Positions 44,932 through 53,680 of a DNA stretch of 64,000 nucleotides are shown piece by piece (the first letter of the stretch is position 1; every line of letters begins with the position of its first letter). The position numbers were made by a program, and so were the translations under genes. The DNA comes from Porcincola sp945869225. GTDB lineage: Bacteria; Bacillota; Clostridia; Lachnospirales; Lachnospiraceae. The notes beneath the pieces were generated by a model. The model was given only the letters and a program-made list of their open reading frames with translations, did no database searches and was not told the DNA's origin. The stretch is taken from positions 1-64,000 of the forward strand of contig NZ_JBQKGW010000003.1 of NCBI RefSeq assembly GCF_052118625.1, written 5' to 3'.

Positions 44932-46131
44932 ATGGCGAAAATCAATTTCGGGGATTATCTGAAATCGAAACAGCGCAAGGCCAGGACATATGAGTCGGAT
45001 GAAGCACTGGTTCAGCGGGCAAGGCTGAAGCTGAGCGTAGATCCGATGGTTGTGTCCCCGGCTTACCGGGTGAAGAACCTGGAGGCGGCGGAGGAACTGC
45101 TTTCGGATGTGAAGGGATATCCGGGGGCGGAAGCACTCTATGATTCATGCAAAAAGCAGCTGTCTGAGGCCAAGGTACAGAAGAAAGAGGCGGATTATCA
45201 GAGAGCCTGCCGTCATCTGACGGAAGCCAGAGAGGAACATGAGTTTGGCAAGGTGGCGGGAGAGTTCGCAAACCTTCAGGGATATCGCGATGCCGATGAG
45301 AAGCAGGCTTATGCCCGGAAGCGTGCGAAGGCGCTGAACCGGAGGTTCCAGATCACGCGGGCTGCGGTTCTTCTGGTGATTGTGGCACTGGTGGTGCTGA
45401 TTGCCAGAAGCTACAAGGGCGGCTACATGAACTATATGGCGGCGAGGCTGGAGGGACTTGGCGGCCAGTACCAGTCGGCGTACAGCCGTTTTTCAAAGCT
45501 GGGGAGTCTGCTGGACAGCAGGGAGCAGGCGGAGAAGTACAAGCAGCTGTATCTGCGGAAGAGAGAGGCGGCGGAACGCAAGACCCTTCCGACAGCGAAA
45601 AAGGGTGACACCGTTTCATATGCAGGTCAGGACTGGCTGGTTCTCCGGAGAAGTCATAAGAAGCTCCTGATGATCTGCAGGGCACCGTCCTCCGACAGTG
45701 TCTTCAGAACGGTCCAGTTCCACAATGTACGGAAGGATGTCTCCTGGGCGGACAGCTCGCTCAGAGAGTTTTTGAATGGCGGGGCGCTCCAGGGGGAGTT
45801 TACAGAGCTGGAGCAGTCGGCGCTTGTGGATATGACCTATACACCGTCCGGCAATGATTTTTACGGGGTCTCTGCGCCTTCCGAACCACTCACCGATAAG
45901 GTGCGGATCTTTGATCTGGAAGACATGAAGACCTATTCCGATGTGTTCGAGAAGCCGGCGGTAGACATGTGGCTGGCAGCGCCCGGACATGATCTGTCTT
46001 CAGCCGTCTACCAGTCCAAATCAGGGACGGTGATGATGTACGGCGACGATGTGACGGATATGAATCTGTCTGCCTGCCCGGTGATCAAAGTGGATCTCAA
46101 GGTGCTGGAAAGCCAGGACAAGAAACAGTAA
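44932..46131 (+). CDS. Single-pass membrane protein with C-terminal DUF6273-like domain
   Basis: The 399-residue protein has a cytoplasmic N-terminal part of about 140 residues rich in charged helices with TPR-like spacing, then one membrane helix (AAVLLVIVALVVLIA, about residues 144-160). The external part ends in a domain with YAGQDWLVLRRSHKKLLMI and VSWADSSLREFLNGG, the pattern of DUF6273, thought to be a carbohydrate-binding or FGE-like surface fold. It lies between the SDR and the second exporter in one direction. The role is unknown; it might sense or tether the wall polymer. Confidence 0.7.
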   Translation: MAKINFGDYLKSKQRKARTYESDEALVQRARLKLSVDPMVVSPAYRVKNLEAAEELLSDVKGYPGAEALYDSCKKQLSEAKVQKKEADYQRACRHLTEAREEHEFGKVAGEFANLQGYRDADEKQAYARKRAKALNRRFQITRAAVLLVIVALVVLIARSYKGGYMNYMAARLEGLGGQYQSAYSRFSKLGSLLDSREQAEKYKQLYLRKREAAERKTLPTAKKGDTVSYAGQDWLVLRRSHKKLLMICRAPSSDSVFRTVQFHNVRKDVSWADSSLREFLNGGALQGEFTELEQSALVDMTYTPSGNDFYGVSAPSEPLTDKVRIFDLEDMKTYSDVFEKPAVDMWLAAPGHDLSSAVYQSKSGTVMMYGDDVTDMNLSACPVIKVDLKVLESQDKKQ

Positions 46132-46155
46132 GCCAGAAGCGGAGGAGAACTGCAG

Positions 46156-46947
46156 ATGGGCAGCAAGTGGAAGAATCGGATCCGGACGTTCCGGAAGTAC
46201 TGGGATCTGCTGGTGGAGCTGGTCAAGCGTGACATCAAGCTGAAGTACCGCCGCAGCGTCCTTGGGTATATCTGGAGTGTACTGAACCCGCTCCTGATTA
46301 TGGTTGTCATGACGGTTGTGTTCTCGGCGATGTTCAAGAAGAACATCGAGAATTATCCGATCTATCTGCTGACAGGGCGTGTTCTGTTTGAATTCATGCG
46401 GATGGCAACCCAGAACGGACTCAAGTCTGTGACCAACAACGCGTCGCTGCTGAAGAAGACCTATATTCCGAAGTATATCTTCACCTTGTCGAAGGTGACG
46501 AGTACGATGATTGATTCAGTCTTCTCGCTGGGCGCCTTTTTCATCGTGATGCTTGCAACACGGTCAGCCTTCCACTGGACCATGCTGTATCTGGTCATCA
46601 TTATCATACAGGTGTACATCTTCAGTCTGGGGCTGACATTCCTGCTTGCCGCGCTCGAGGTATTTTTCCGTGACATAGAGTATATCTACCATGCGTTTAT
46701 CACAGCCTGGATGTACCTGACGCCGCTGTTCTACCCGATCGAAAATCTGCCGCATCTGCTTCAGGTCATCATCAAGGGCTTCAACCCGATGTACTATTAC
46801 ATCGCTGCATTCAGGGATATTACGCTTGCCGGAAGGATGCCGGGACCGAGGCTGGTCGTCGGAGGCTGGCTGTGGGCATTTGCGGCGCTGGCGCTGGGAT
46901 TGTACGTTTTCCAGAAAAAGAAGGATGAGTTTATCCTTCATATCTGA
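46156..46947 (+). CDS. Polymer ABC exporter permease, second system (TagG/Wzm type)
   Basis: The 263-residue ABC-2 permease has six membrane helices and the N-terminal motif LVKRDIKLKYRRSVLGYIW. It is a homologue of the 20525 permease but clearly different in sequence and GC-rich. The adjacent ATPase at 47042 is its natural partner. It would export a wall teichoic acid or similar lipid-linked polymer. GGAGGAG precedes the ATG. Confidence 0.9.
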   Translation: MGSKWKNRIRTFRKYWDLLVELVKRDIKLKYRRSVLGYIWSVLNPLLIMVVMTVVFSAMFKKNIENYPIYLLTGRVLFEFMRMATQNGLKSVTNNASLLKKTYIPKYIFTLSKVTSTMIDSVFSLGAFFIVMLATRSAFHWTMLYLVIIIIQVYIFSLGLTFLLAALEVFFRDIEYIYHAFITAWMYLTPLFYPIENLPHLLQVIIKGFNPMYYYIAAFRDITLAGRMPGPRLVVGGWLWAFAALALGLYVFQKKKDEFILHI

Positions 46948-47041
46948 ATCACACCGAATCGGGAGATCGGGCGCAGAACCGCCGGGGCCGGTCGTCAACC
47001 GCCGGAAACGGGGGGGACACTGGCAGAAATGGAGAGATTCT

Positions 47042-49024
47042 ATGGCTGAAAATATCATCGATGTGAATCATGCGTCGATCCGCTTTAATCTGGGGAATGT
47101 CAAGGTCGACAATCTGAAGGAATTCACGATCCGGAAGATCCGGCATGAGCTGACGTTCCAGGAGTTCCTGGCACTGAAGGATGTGGATCTTCATGTGAAG
47201 AGGGGCGAGTCCTGGGGGCTGATCGGGACAAATGGATCCGGCAAGAGTACGCTGCTGAAGATGATTACCGGAATCCTGAAGCCGTACAAGGGCTCTGTCC
47301 AGGTGCGGGGCAAGATTGCGCCGATGATCGAGCTCGGCGCCGGTTTTGACCAGGAGCTGACAGCCCGGGAGAATATCTTTCTGAACGGGGCGGTTCTCGG
47401 TCACTCGAGAAAGTTCATGGAGGAGCATTTCGATGAAATTGTCGAGTTTGCGGAGCTTCAGCGCTTCCTCGACTCGCCGATCAAGAATTATTCCTCCGGC
47501 ATGAAGGCGCGGCTGGGCTTCGCGGTTGCCACGATGGTCAACCCGGAGATCCTGATCTGCGACGAGGTGCTGTCTGTCGGGGACGCGAATTTCAGAAGGC
47601 GCTGCAATGCCCGGATGCAGGAGATGCTTTCAGGCGGAACGACGCTGCTGTATGTGTCCCATGACATCCCGTCGGTTGTACGGCTCTGTGATCATGTCCT
47701 GTGGCTGGATAAAGGCGATGTCGTGATGCAGGGGGATCCGGAGACGGTTTGCAATGCGTATCTGGAACATCAGGAGAAGGTCTATTCTTACGCGCAGAAA
47801 CAGCGCGAGGATCGGCAGGAGATCGAGTCCGGAGAGGTTTTCGATTATCTGGTGGTCGGCGCTGGCCTGTATGGCTCTGTCTTTGCAAATGAAGCCCGCA
47901 AGGCCGGCAAGTCTGCGGTTGTGATTGACAAGCGCAACCACATCGGCGGCAATATTTATACCTCTCGCCGGGATAATATCGATGTTCATGAATATGGAGC
48001 CCATATCTTCCACACGTCTGACAAGAAGGTCTGGGAGTATGTGAACCAGTATGCGGAGTTCAATCACTACATCAATTCTCCGGTAGCCCGGTACAGGGAT
48101 GAACTTTACAATCTGCCATTCAATATGAACACCTTCTCGAAGATGTGGGGGCTTTATACACCGGAACAGGTGCAGGCCAGGATTGAAGAGCAGAAGGCGG
48201 GATATATCGCGCAGAAAAAGAAAGAGCGCGGACTTGCGCCGGAAGAAGCATTTGTCCCGCAGAATCTGGAAGAGCAGGCGATTTCTCTCGCCGGGACGGA
48301 TATCTACGAAAAACTGATCAGAGAATACACACAGAAGCAGTGGGGACGTCCGTGTACGGAGCTTCCGGCCTTCATCATCCGGAGGCTGCCGCTTCGGTTT
48401 ACCTACGATAACAACTACTTCAATGACCGCTACCAGGGCATCCCGGTCGGCGGATATACGCAGATGGTCGAAAAGCTCCTGGCCGGTGTGCCAGTAATGA
48501 CAGGAATCGATTACCGGACATTTGCAGAAAAGTATGCGGGAAAGTTCCGGAAGGTCGTCTATACGGGGCCGATCGATGAGTATTTTGATTACAGCCTCGG
48601 GCATCTGCAGTACCGGACCGTCCGGTTTGAGACGGAGGAGCTGGACATACCGAATTACCAGGGGAATGCGGTCGTGAATTACACGGGCAGCGAGGCTCCG
48701 TGGACGAGAATCATCGAGCACAAGTGGTTTGAATTCGGCAAGGATCTGGAGGGAAACGACATCCCGAAGACGATTATCTCCAGGGAATATTCGACAGAGT
48801 GGAAGCCGGGGATGGAGCCTTATTATCCGGTCAACGACGAAGCCAATACGAAGCTGTATGAGCAGTACAGAAAGCTCGCCGAAAAGGAACCGAATGTCAT
48901 CTTCGGCGGGCGCCTCGGGACGTACAGATATTACAACATGGACCAGATCATCCTCCAGGCCTGGGAGACGGCGGAGAAGGAGCTGAAGACCAGAATCCTG
49001 GTCGGAAGTGTCGGGAAGAAGTAG
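47042..49024 (+). CDS. Fusion of polymer-export ABC ATPase with UDP-galactopyranose mutase
   Basis: One uninterrupted 660-codon frame. Residues 1 to about 250 are a TagH/Wzt ATPase: GLIGTNGSGKSTLLKMIT (Walker A), NYSSGMKARLGFAVAT (signature), ILICDEVLSVGD (Walker B), YVSHD (switch His). A charged linker of about 15 residues (YAQKQREDRQEIESGE) leads to a complete mutase from residue 267: FDYLVVGAGLYGSVFANEAR (FAD site), EYGAHIFHTSDKKVW, YTQKQWGRPCTELP, WTRIIEHKWFEF, ISREYSTEWKPG and FGGRLGTYRYYNMD. All key motifs of both halves are kept. The carbohydrate-binding tail of classical Wzt is absent. No frameshift is needed to explain it. The ATG at 47042 lies 94 bases after the permease. Known Wzt and Glf are separate proteins; I know of no described fusion. 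Confidence 0.9.
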   Translation: MAENIIDVNHASIRFNLGNVKVDNLKEFTIRKIRHELTFQEFLALKDVDLHVKRGESWGLIGTNGSGKSTLLKMITGILKPYKGSVQVRGKIAPMIELGAGFDQELTARENIFLNGAVLGHSRKFMEEHFDEIVEFAELQRFLDSPIKNYSSGMKARLGFAVATMVNPEILICDEVLSVGDANFRRRCNARMQEMLSGGTTLLYVSHDIPSVVRLCDHVLWLDKGDVVMQGDPETVCNAYLEHQEKVYSYAQKQREDRQEIESGEVFDYLVVGAGLYGSVFANEARKAGKSAVVIDKRNHIGGNIYTSRRDNIDVHEYGAHIFHTSDKKVWEYVNQYAEFNHYINSPVARYRDELYNLPFNMNTFSKMWGLYTPEQVQARIEEQKAGYIAQKKKERGLAPEEAFVPQNLEEQAISLAGTDIYEKLIREYTQKQWGRPCTELPAFIIRRLPLRFTYDNNYFNDRYQGIPVGGYTQMVEKLLAGVPVMTGIDYRTFAEKYAGKFRKVVYTGPIDEYFDYSLGHLQYRTVRFETEELDIPNYQGNAVVNYTGSEAPWTRIIEHKWFEFGKDLEGNDIPKTIISREYSTEWKPGMEPYYPVNDEANTKLYEQYRKLAEKEPNVIFGGRLGTYRYYNMDQIILQAWETAEKELKTRILVGSVGKK

Positions 49025-49117
49025 GATGCCTTCTCTCCCGGGGCGGCTGGCGGCATGATCTTCGGCGTGGGAAAAGCCGCCTGATGTGCGGTTGAACGAC
49101 CTGAGTAGAAGGAGCAG

Positions 49118-50413
49118 TCAGCGCAGGGATCTTCCGAAAACAAGCTGCTCGATTCGCTCTGTTGAGTGACCGTCGCAGGCGCGCATGAACTTGTGGCGGA
49201 AAGCTGCCAGTTTCTTTTTGTCAAAGGCAGTTTCTGACTGACGGATCGCGTCCATCAGTTCATCCATCGTTTTGCAGACTGGCCCCGGAGCCAGCTCGCT
49301 ATAGTTGTAGTAGAAGCCGCGCCAGTCGTTGTAGTCGTCGAGATCGTAGGCGTAGAACAGAACAGGACGGTCAAGCAGGGAGTACTCGAAGACCAGCGAA
49401 GAGTAATCCGTGATGCACAGGTCGGCCGCGCACAGCAGCGTCTCAATTGTGCAGGTGTGTGTCAGGTCCATCGCGAAGGTTCCGTCCAGATCTGCCGGAA
49501 TCTTCGGTGTGGTCATAGGACCGACATAGGGATGGTTTTTGATGACAACGACGTACTCATCCCCGAATTCCTTTTTCAGCCTGCGCAGGTCAAAGGTCTG
49601 AAAATCCGGAGTGGAGGCCCCTGCAACCCTTCCGCGGAAGGTCGGGGCGAAAAGGAGAATCTTCTTCCCGATGGATGCCGGAAAGACGGCGTGGATCTTT
49701 TCTGTATTTTTCTGAATGAATTCCGGGTCAAAGTAAACATCTGTCCGGCTGACGCCGGTTGGCATCACGATCTCCTTCTGCTCTTGCAGATCCATGGCCT
49801 CGATGTATGCCCACGCGACATCCGGGCTGCTGACGGTGACAAGGCTGAGGTTATTATAGTAATTCAAAAAGTGCTTTTTACGTTCCTTCTGACTTGCCCC
49901 GAATTTTTTATTCGCCGTACTGGCACCCCATTTCTTAAAAGCGCCGCAGCCGTGCCAGAGCTGGATGACCATCGTCTCCTTCCGCAGCGGAAAGCTGCTG
50001 GTGGCAAGGGCTGCATCGTTCAGAAAGATGTACTTCGCCGTGGCAGCGTCCTTTGTGTACGCCTCCAGTGGCTTCATTGAGTCTGTGCCCGGATCGAATT
50101 CATGCAGATAATGGATGTGGACGGTGTATCCTGCCTGCTTTGCGTCTTCATAGATCAGCCGGAAGTTATCAGACAGCGAGACGGCTCGGTTCTCGACAAA
50201 CAGAACCTTCTGATCATCGACGGGTTTTCCTGCCTCTGAACGGTACCAGGCGGGAATGGTCTCTCCGTACAGCCTGTCGCTTCTCTTCAGTCCGAAGTAC
50301 CTTTTGATCTGTTTCAGGGGCGGGATCTGTGTCACGCGCCAGTAGATGCCATGGCAGGTGCGGAAGAAAAGGCGTGAAAGACGGTTGCTTCCCCGGTTGT
50401 ACTGGTTGATCAT
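49118..50413 (-). CDS. CDP-glycerol glycerophosphotransferase-family protein
   Basis: The 431-residue TagF-like enzyme has MVIQLWHGCGAFKKWG, VSSPDVAWAYIEAM, PTGVSRTDVYF, ILLFAPTFRG, CITDYSSLVFEYSLLDRP and DWRGFYYNYSELAPGPVC. It transfers glycerol-phosphate or another polyol-phosphate to a wall polymer; such proteins associate peripherally with the membrane. It is convergent with the ATPase-mutase gene. It is closely related to the next gene on the same strand (55-base gap), which suggests local duplication. Confidence 0.88.
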   Translation of the reverse strand: MINQYNRGSNRLSRLFFRTCHGIYWRVTQIPPLKQIKRYFGLKRSDRLYGETIPAWYRSEAGKPVDDQKVLFVENRAVSLSDNFRLIYEDAKQAGYTVHIHYLHEFDPGTDSMKPLEAYTKDAATAKYIFLNDAALATSSFPLRKETMVIQLWHGCGAFKKWGASTANKKFGASQKERKKHFLNYYNNLSLVTVSSPDVAWAYIEAMDLQEQKEIVMPTGVSRTDVYFDPEFIQKNTEKIHAVFPASIGKKILLFAPTFRGRVAGASTPDFQTFDLRRLKKEFGDEYVVVIKNHPYVGPMTTPKIPADLDGTFAMDLTHTCTIETLLCAADLCITDYSSLVFEYSLLDRPVLFYAYDLDDYNDWRGFYYNYSELAPGPVCKTMDELMDAIRQSETAFDKKKLAAFRHKFMRACDGHSTERIEQLVFGRSLR

Positions 50414-50468
50414 AGTCAGATTCCCTTTCTATATATGGGGGTTCATAGGATTTCTGACGAGCCCGACC

Positions 50469-51776
50469 TCAGCGTTCCCCGGCCATGGTATCGCCGAATA
50501 CGAGTTTCATGATGCGGTCTGTCGAATGACCATCGCAGGAGCGCATGAAACGGTAGCGGAAATCCTTGACAGCCTGCCTGTCAAAACGTTCGTCGATATG
50601 CTGGATATAGTCTATCATATCCTCGTTGGTTCTGCAGACAGGGCCAGGTGTCATCTCATCGTAATTATAGTAAAAGCCTCTCCAGTCAAAATAGTCTTCC
50701 AGATCGTAGGCGAAAAAGAGCATCGGACGTTCCATCAGAGAGTATTCGAAGATCAGGGAAGAGTAGTCGGAGATACAGAGATCGCTGACCATCAGGAGGT
50801 CGTTGATGTCCAGACTCCGCGAGCCATCGTAGACAAAGGAGCCTGTCAGGTCTTCCGGCAGTTTCGGGAGCTCCCGAACGAGCTGATGGTGCTTGATGAT
50901 CATGACGTAGTCTTCGCCAAGCGCTTTATGAAATGCACGCACATCCAGCTTGTCAGGCGCTTCAGCCTCATTGGTGTGGCCGCGGAAGGTTGGCGCGTAG
51001 AGAATGATTTTCCTGCCTCTGGCAGCAGGGAATTTCTGATAGACCTTCTGGTAAGCCTTCCGGATACGATCCTGGTCGAAGAATACATCGGTCCGGCTGA
51101 CGCCGATCGGACGGACGATGTCCTCATGCTCCTGGAGCTGCATGGCTTCCACATAGGCCCAGACGACATCCGGGCTTGATACAGTGACGTATGTATAGTT
51201 TCGGTTATATGGATGGCGGAGCTGCCCCTCCCGGTCTGCTCCGAACAGTTGGTCGGCTGTGCTGAAGCCGAACCGCTTGAAGGCGCCGCAGGCGTGCCAG
51301 GTCTGTACGACGATCGTTTCCGGCCGCATGTCCACGCAGGAAAGAACCTGCGAGGCTTCCGGCAGGAAGACATACTTTGCGGTTGCAAGATCCGAGAGAA
51401 ATGCGGCGCAGTTCTTCTTCCACTGCCGTCTGTAGGCATAATTCGCCCGGAGATAGTGTTCATGGATGGTGTATTTCCCGGATCGCTCAAGCCGGTCGCG
51501 GATCAGGCGCATGTTGTTTGTAATCCTGGGCTGCACGGGTTCCAGGAAGATGACTTTCCTTTCATCAACCGGTTCGTCGCGGTGCGCATTGTAGAAGGAA
51601 GGGAAATATTGATCATATGTGACATCCTTTCGATGCTGGAAATAGATTTTTCCGAGCGGGTTATGATGAAGGGCATACCGGATATGTTTATAACAGAACC
51701 AGTAGACCGGGCGGATGACCCTTGACTTGTGCCAGATGTTCCTGGCTGCGTCGTGGAAACGGTTTGATGCTGACAT
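50469..51776 (-). CDS. CDP-glycerol glycerophosphotransferase-family protein
   Basis: The roughly 435-residue paralog of the previous gene has IVVQTWHACGAFKRFGFS, SSPDVVWAYVEAMQLQ, PIGVSRTDVFF, IILYAPTFRG, CISDYSSLIFEYSLMERP and FDWRGFYYNYDEMTPGPVC. The ATG at 51776 is chosen; the frame is open to 51890 but the added 38 residues are not family-like. It is divergent from the third copy at 52042, so a promoter region for both lies between 51777 and 52041. Confidence 0.86.
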   Translation of the reverse strand: MSASNRFHDAARNIWHKSRVIRPVYWFCYKHIRYALHHNPLGKIYFQHRKDVTYDQYFPSFYNAHRDEPVDERKVIFLEPVQPRITNNMRLIRDRLERSGKYTIHEHYLRANYAYRRQWKKNCAAFLSDLATAKYVFLPEASQVLSCVDMRPETIVVQTWHACGAFKRFGFSTADQLFGADREGQLRHPYNRNYTYVTVSSPDVVWAYVEAMQLQEHEDIVRPIGVSRTDVFFDQDRIRKAYQKVYQKFPAARGRKIILYAPTFRGHTNEAEAPDKLDVRAFHKALGEDYVMIIKHHQLVRELPKLPEDLTGSFVYDGSRSLDINDLLMVSDLCISDYSSLIFEYSLMERPMLFFAYDLEDYFDWRGFYYNYDEMTPGPVCRTNEDMIDYIQHIDERFDRQAVKDFRYRFMRSCDGHSTDRIMKLVFGDTMAGER

Positions 51777-52041
51777 GGTGTGTGTACCTCGGCGATTCCT
51801 TTTAGAGATGATAGGATCGTCCGCCTGTGACGGGCGGATCTGGTGTTTGCTGAACCGATTCTTTACAGAATCCTGAACAAATTTATACAATCATATCACA
51901 AATAGATGAATTGCGGTATGACGATGCGTTTTGTGCGGGATGTGTGCTATGATTTATAAAAATAAAAGATCAGGAGCCGCGGCGGAAAACAGGAAGGAAT
52001 TCCGGGAGCCTGGGGATAGCAGCAGAAAGGAATTGGCCGGT

Positions 52042-53427
52042 ATGGGCACAAAGAACACCATTCAATCAGCATACAGCGCAGTGCGGTCGGCGTACAAGGA
52101 TACAAGCCTGAAGAAGCTCTATCCGTCCCGCTATCTGGCGGCAGCAAAGAGCCCGGTCAGGCCAGGCTATGTCGTGTTTCTGGAGGTTCGGGAGAAGGAG
52201 CTGACCGACAATTTCCGCCTGATCCGGGCCGCCCTGGAGAGACGAAACCGTGAGAGCGGTGAGAATGAAGGGAAGGCTGAAGCGAAGGCTGGGGAGAAGG
52301 CTGAAGGCACGCAGGGATCTTACAGCTTCGATACGGTCTGCATCCGCGAGGGGATGGAAAATCCGGCGTCGGTGACGCTCCGCTGCCTTGCCGCGATCCC
52401 AAAGATCGCACGGGCGGAGTATGTTTTTGTCAATGAATCGTCCTATTTTCTGAGCAGCCTTCCGCTTCGTCCGGAGACGACGGTTATCCAGACCTGGCAT
52501 GCCTGCGGGGCTTTCAAGAAGTTCGGCTACAGTGCGGTCGGGAAGGGATTCGGGACGACGGAGGCGGATCTGGAAAAGTACCCGGTGCACAAGAATTTTT
52601 CCTATGTGACCGTTTCGTCGGAAGAGGTGGTCTGGGCGTATGCGGAGGCTTTCCATATGGAGGACCGCGTGCAGGACATTCTGCCGATCGGGGTGAGCCG
52701 GACAGACCTATACTTCCACAGCAAGGTCCGGAGAAATGCAGCGCTGCGTGTCCGACAAGTGCTGGAGGACAGAAACCCATCGCTGCGGGATGAGCCGGCG
52801 CCTGCGTGCCTGATCGGTGCAAATGCATCCTTTGGAAAAAGGGGCGGCGCGATGCCGAGGGACTGCGAGCGTGTGTTTGAGAAAAAGAAACTGCTTCTGT
52901 ACGCGCCGACCTACAGAGGATCTGTACGGGATGCGGTTTCGCCGGACCAGCTGAACATTCTTCGTCTGAAGGAAGAGCTTGGAGATGGCTATCTGCTGCT
53001 GATCAGGCAGCATCCATTTGTCAGGAAGAAGGCCGTGATTCCAAAAGGTGCCGAAGGGTTTGCGATGGATGTTTCGGATCTGAGGATTGACGACCTGATT
53101 ATCGCCTCCGACATGCTGATCACAGACTATTCGTCGATTGTGTTTGAGTATTCACTTTTTGAGAAGCCGATGGTTTTCTTTGCGTTCGATCTTGAGGACT
53201 ATGAGAAGCAGAGGGGATTCTACTATCCGGTCCGTGAGATGATGCCCGGGCCGGTCTGCCAATCGACACATGATGTGGCGCGGGAGATCCGCCGGATGGA
53301 GACGGGCTTCGACTGGCTGCGCGTCAGGGAATTCAAGTACCGGTTCATGGGCGGCTGCGACGGACATGCAACCGATCGGATTCTCCGGCTGATGGATGCG
53401 GTCAGAAAGAAGAAGAAACGCGCATAG
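52042..53427 (+). CDS. CDP-glycerol glycerophosphotransferase-family protein with inserts
   Basis: The roughly 461-residue member of the same family has VIQTWHACGAFKKFGYSAVG, VSSEEVVWAYAEAF, PIGVSRTDLYF, LLLYAPTYRG, LITDYSSIVFEYSLFEKP and GFYYPVREMMPGPVC. Compared with the two paralogs it carries a Glu/Ala/Lys-rich insert with a 12-bp triple repeat (52272-52307) and a longer insert of about 35 residues before the YAPTYRG block. ATG 52042 (AAGGA upstream) is preferred; starts at 51931 or 51949 would add non-family sequence. Confidence 0.83.
   Translation: MGTKNTIQSAYSAVRSAYKDTSLKKLYPSRYLAAAKSPVRPGYVVFLEVREKELTDNFRLIRAALERRNRESGENEGKAEAKAGEKAEGTQGSYSFDTVCIREGMENPASVTLRCLAAIPKIARAEYVFVNESSYFLSSLPLRPETTVIQTWHACGAFKKFGYSAVGKGFGTTEADLEKYPVHKNFSYVTVSSEEVVWAYAEAFHMEDRVQDILPIGVSRTDLYFHSKVRRNAALRVRQVLEDRNPSLRDEPAPACLIGANASFGKRGGAMPRDCERVFEKKKLLLYAPTYRGSVRDAVSPDQLNILRLKEELGDGYLLLIRQHPFVRKKAVIPKGAEGFAMDVSDLRIDDLIIASDMLITDYSSIVFEYSLFEKPMVFFAFDLEDYEKQRGFYYPVREMMPGPVCQSTHDVAREIRRMETGFDWLRVREFKYRFMGGCDGHATDRILRLMDAVRKKKKRA
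52272..52307 (+). repeat. 12-bp in-frame tandem repeat
   Basis: Three 12-bp units beginning GAAGGCTG are inserted in the N-terminal half of the third glycerophosphotransferase paralog, encoding a Lys/Ala/Glu-rich segment. Confidence 0.65.
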
Positions 53428-53680
53428 GGGATGTGGCCAATAGACAGGAGCATGAGGGCCGGAGCAGCCGGTTTGTATGAAAGAAGAACAAAAGATGGAA
53501 CCAGATTGCAGACAGCCGGCCTTGAATCTGCTTTCCTGCAATGATAAGCTGTATGGGCGTTAAAAACGGTCAGGCAGAGGAGCCGAAGCTGGATAGGAGA
53601 CAGGGATTGCATATGCTGCTATGAAACGGGCTTCAGCAGCCATGAGCCGGATCGTACAGGTGGTTTTCAGAGGAGATGGA

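Noticed and set aside
47800..47860. Idea that the ATPase-mutase fusion is an assembly artefact
   Set aside because: The frame is continuous with normal codon use and a plausible linker; no homopolymer run lies at the junction. It remains worth confirming by reads.
47630..48721. Long open frame on the minus strand opposite the ATPase-mutase fusion
   Set aside because: Antisense shadow of a GC-rich gene; no family motif, no ribosome site, and the plus-strand frame carries all conserved motifs.
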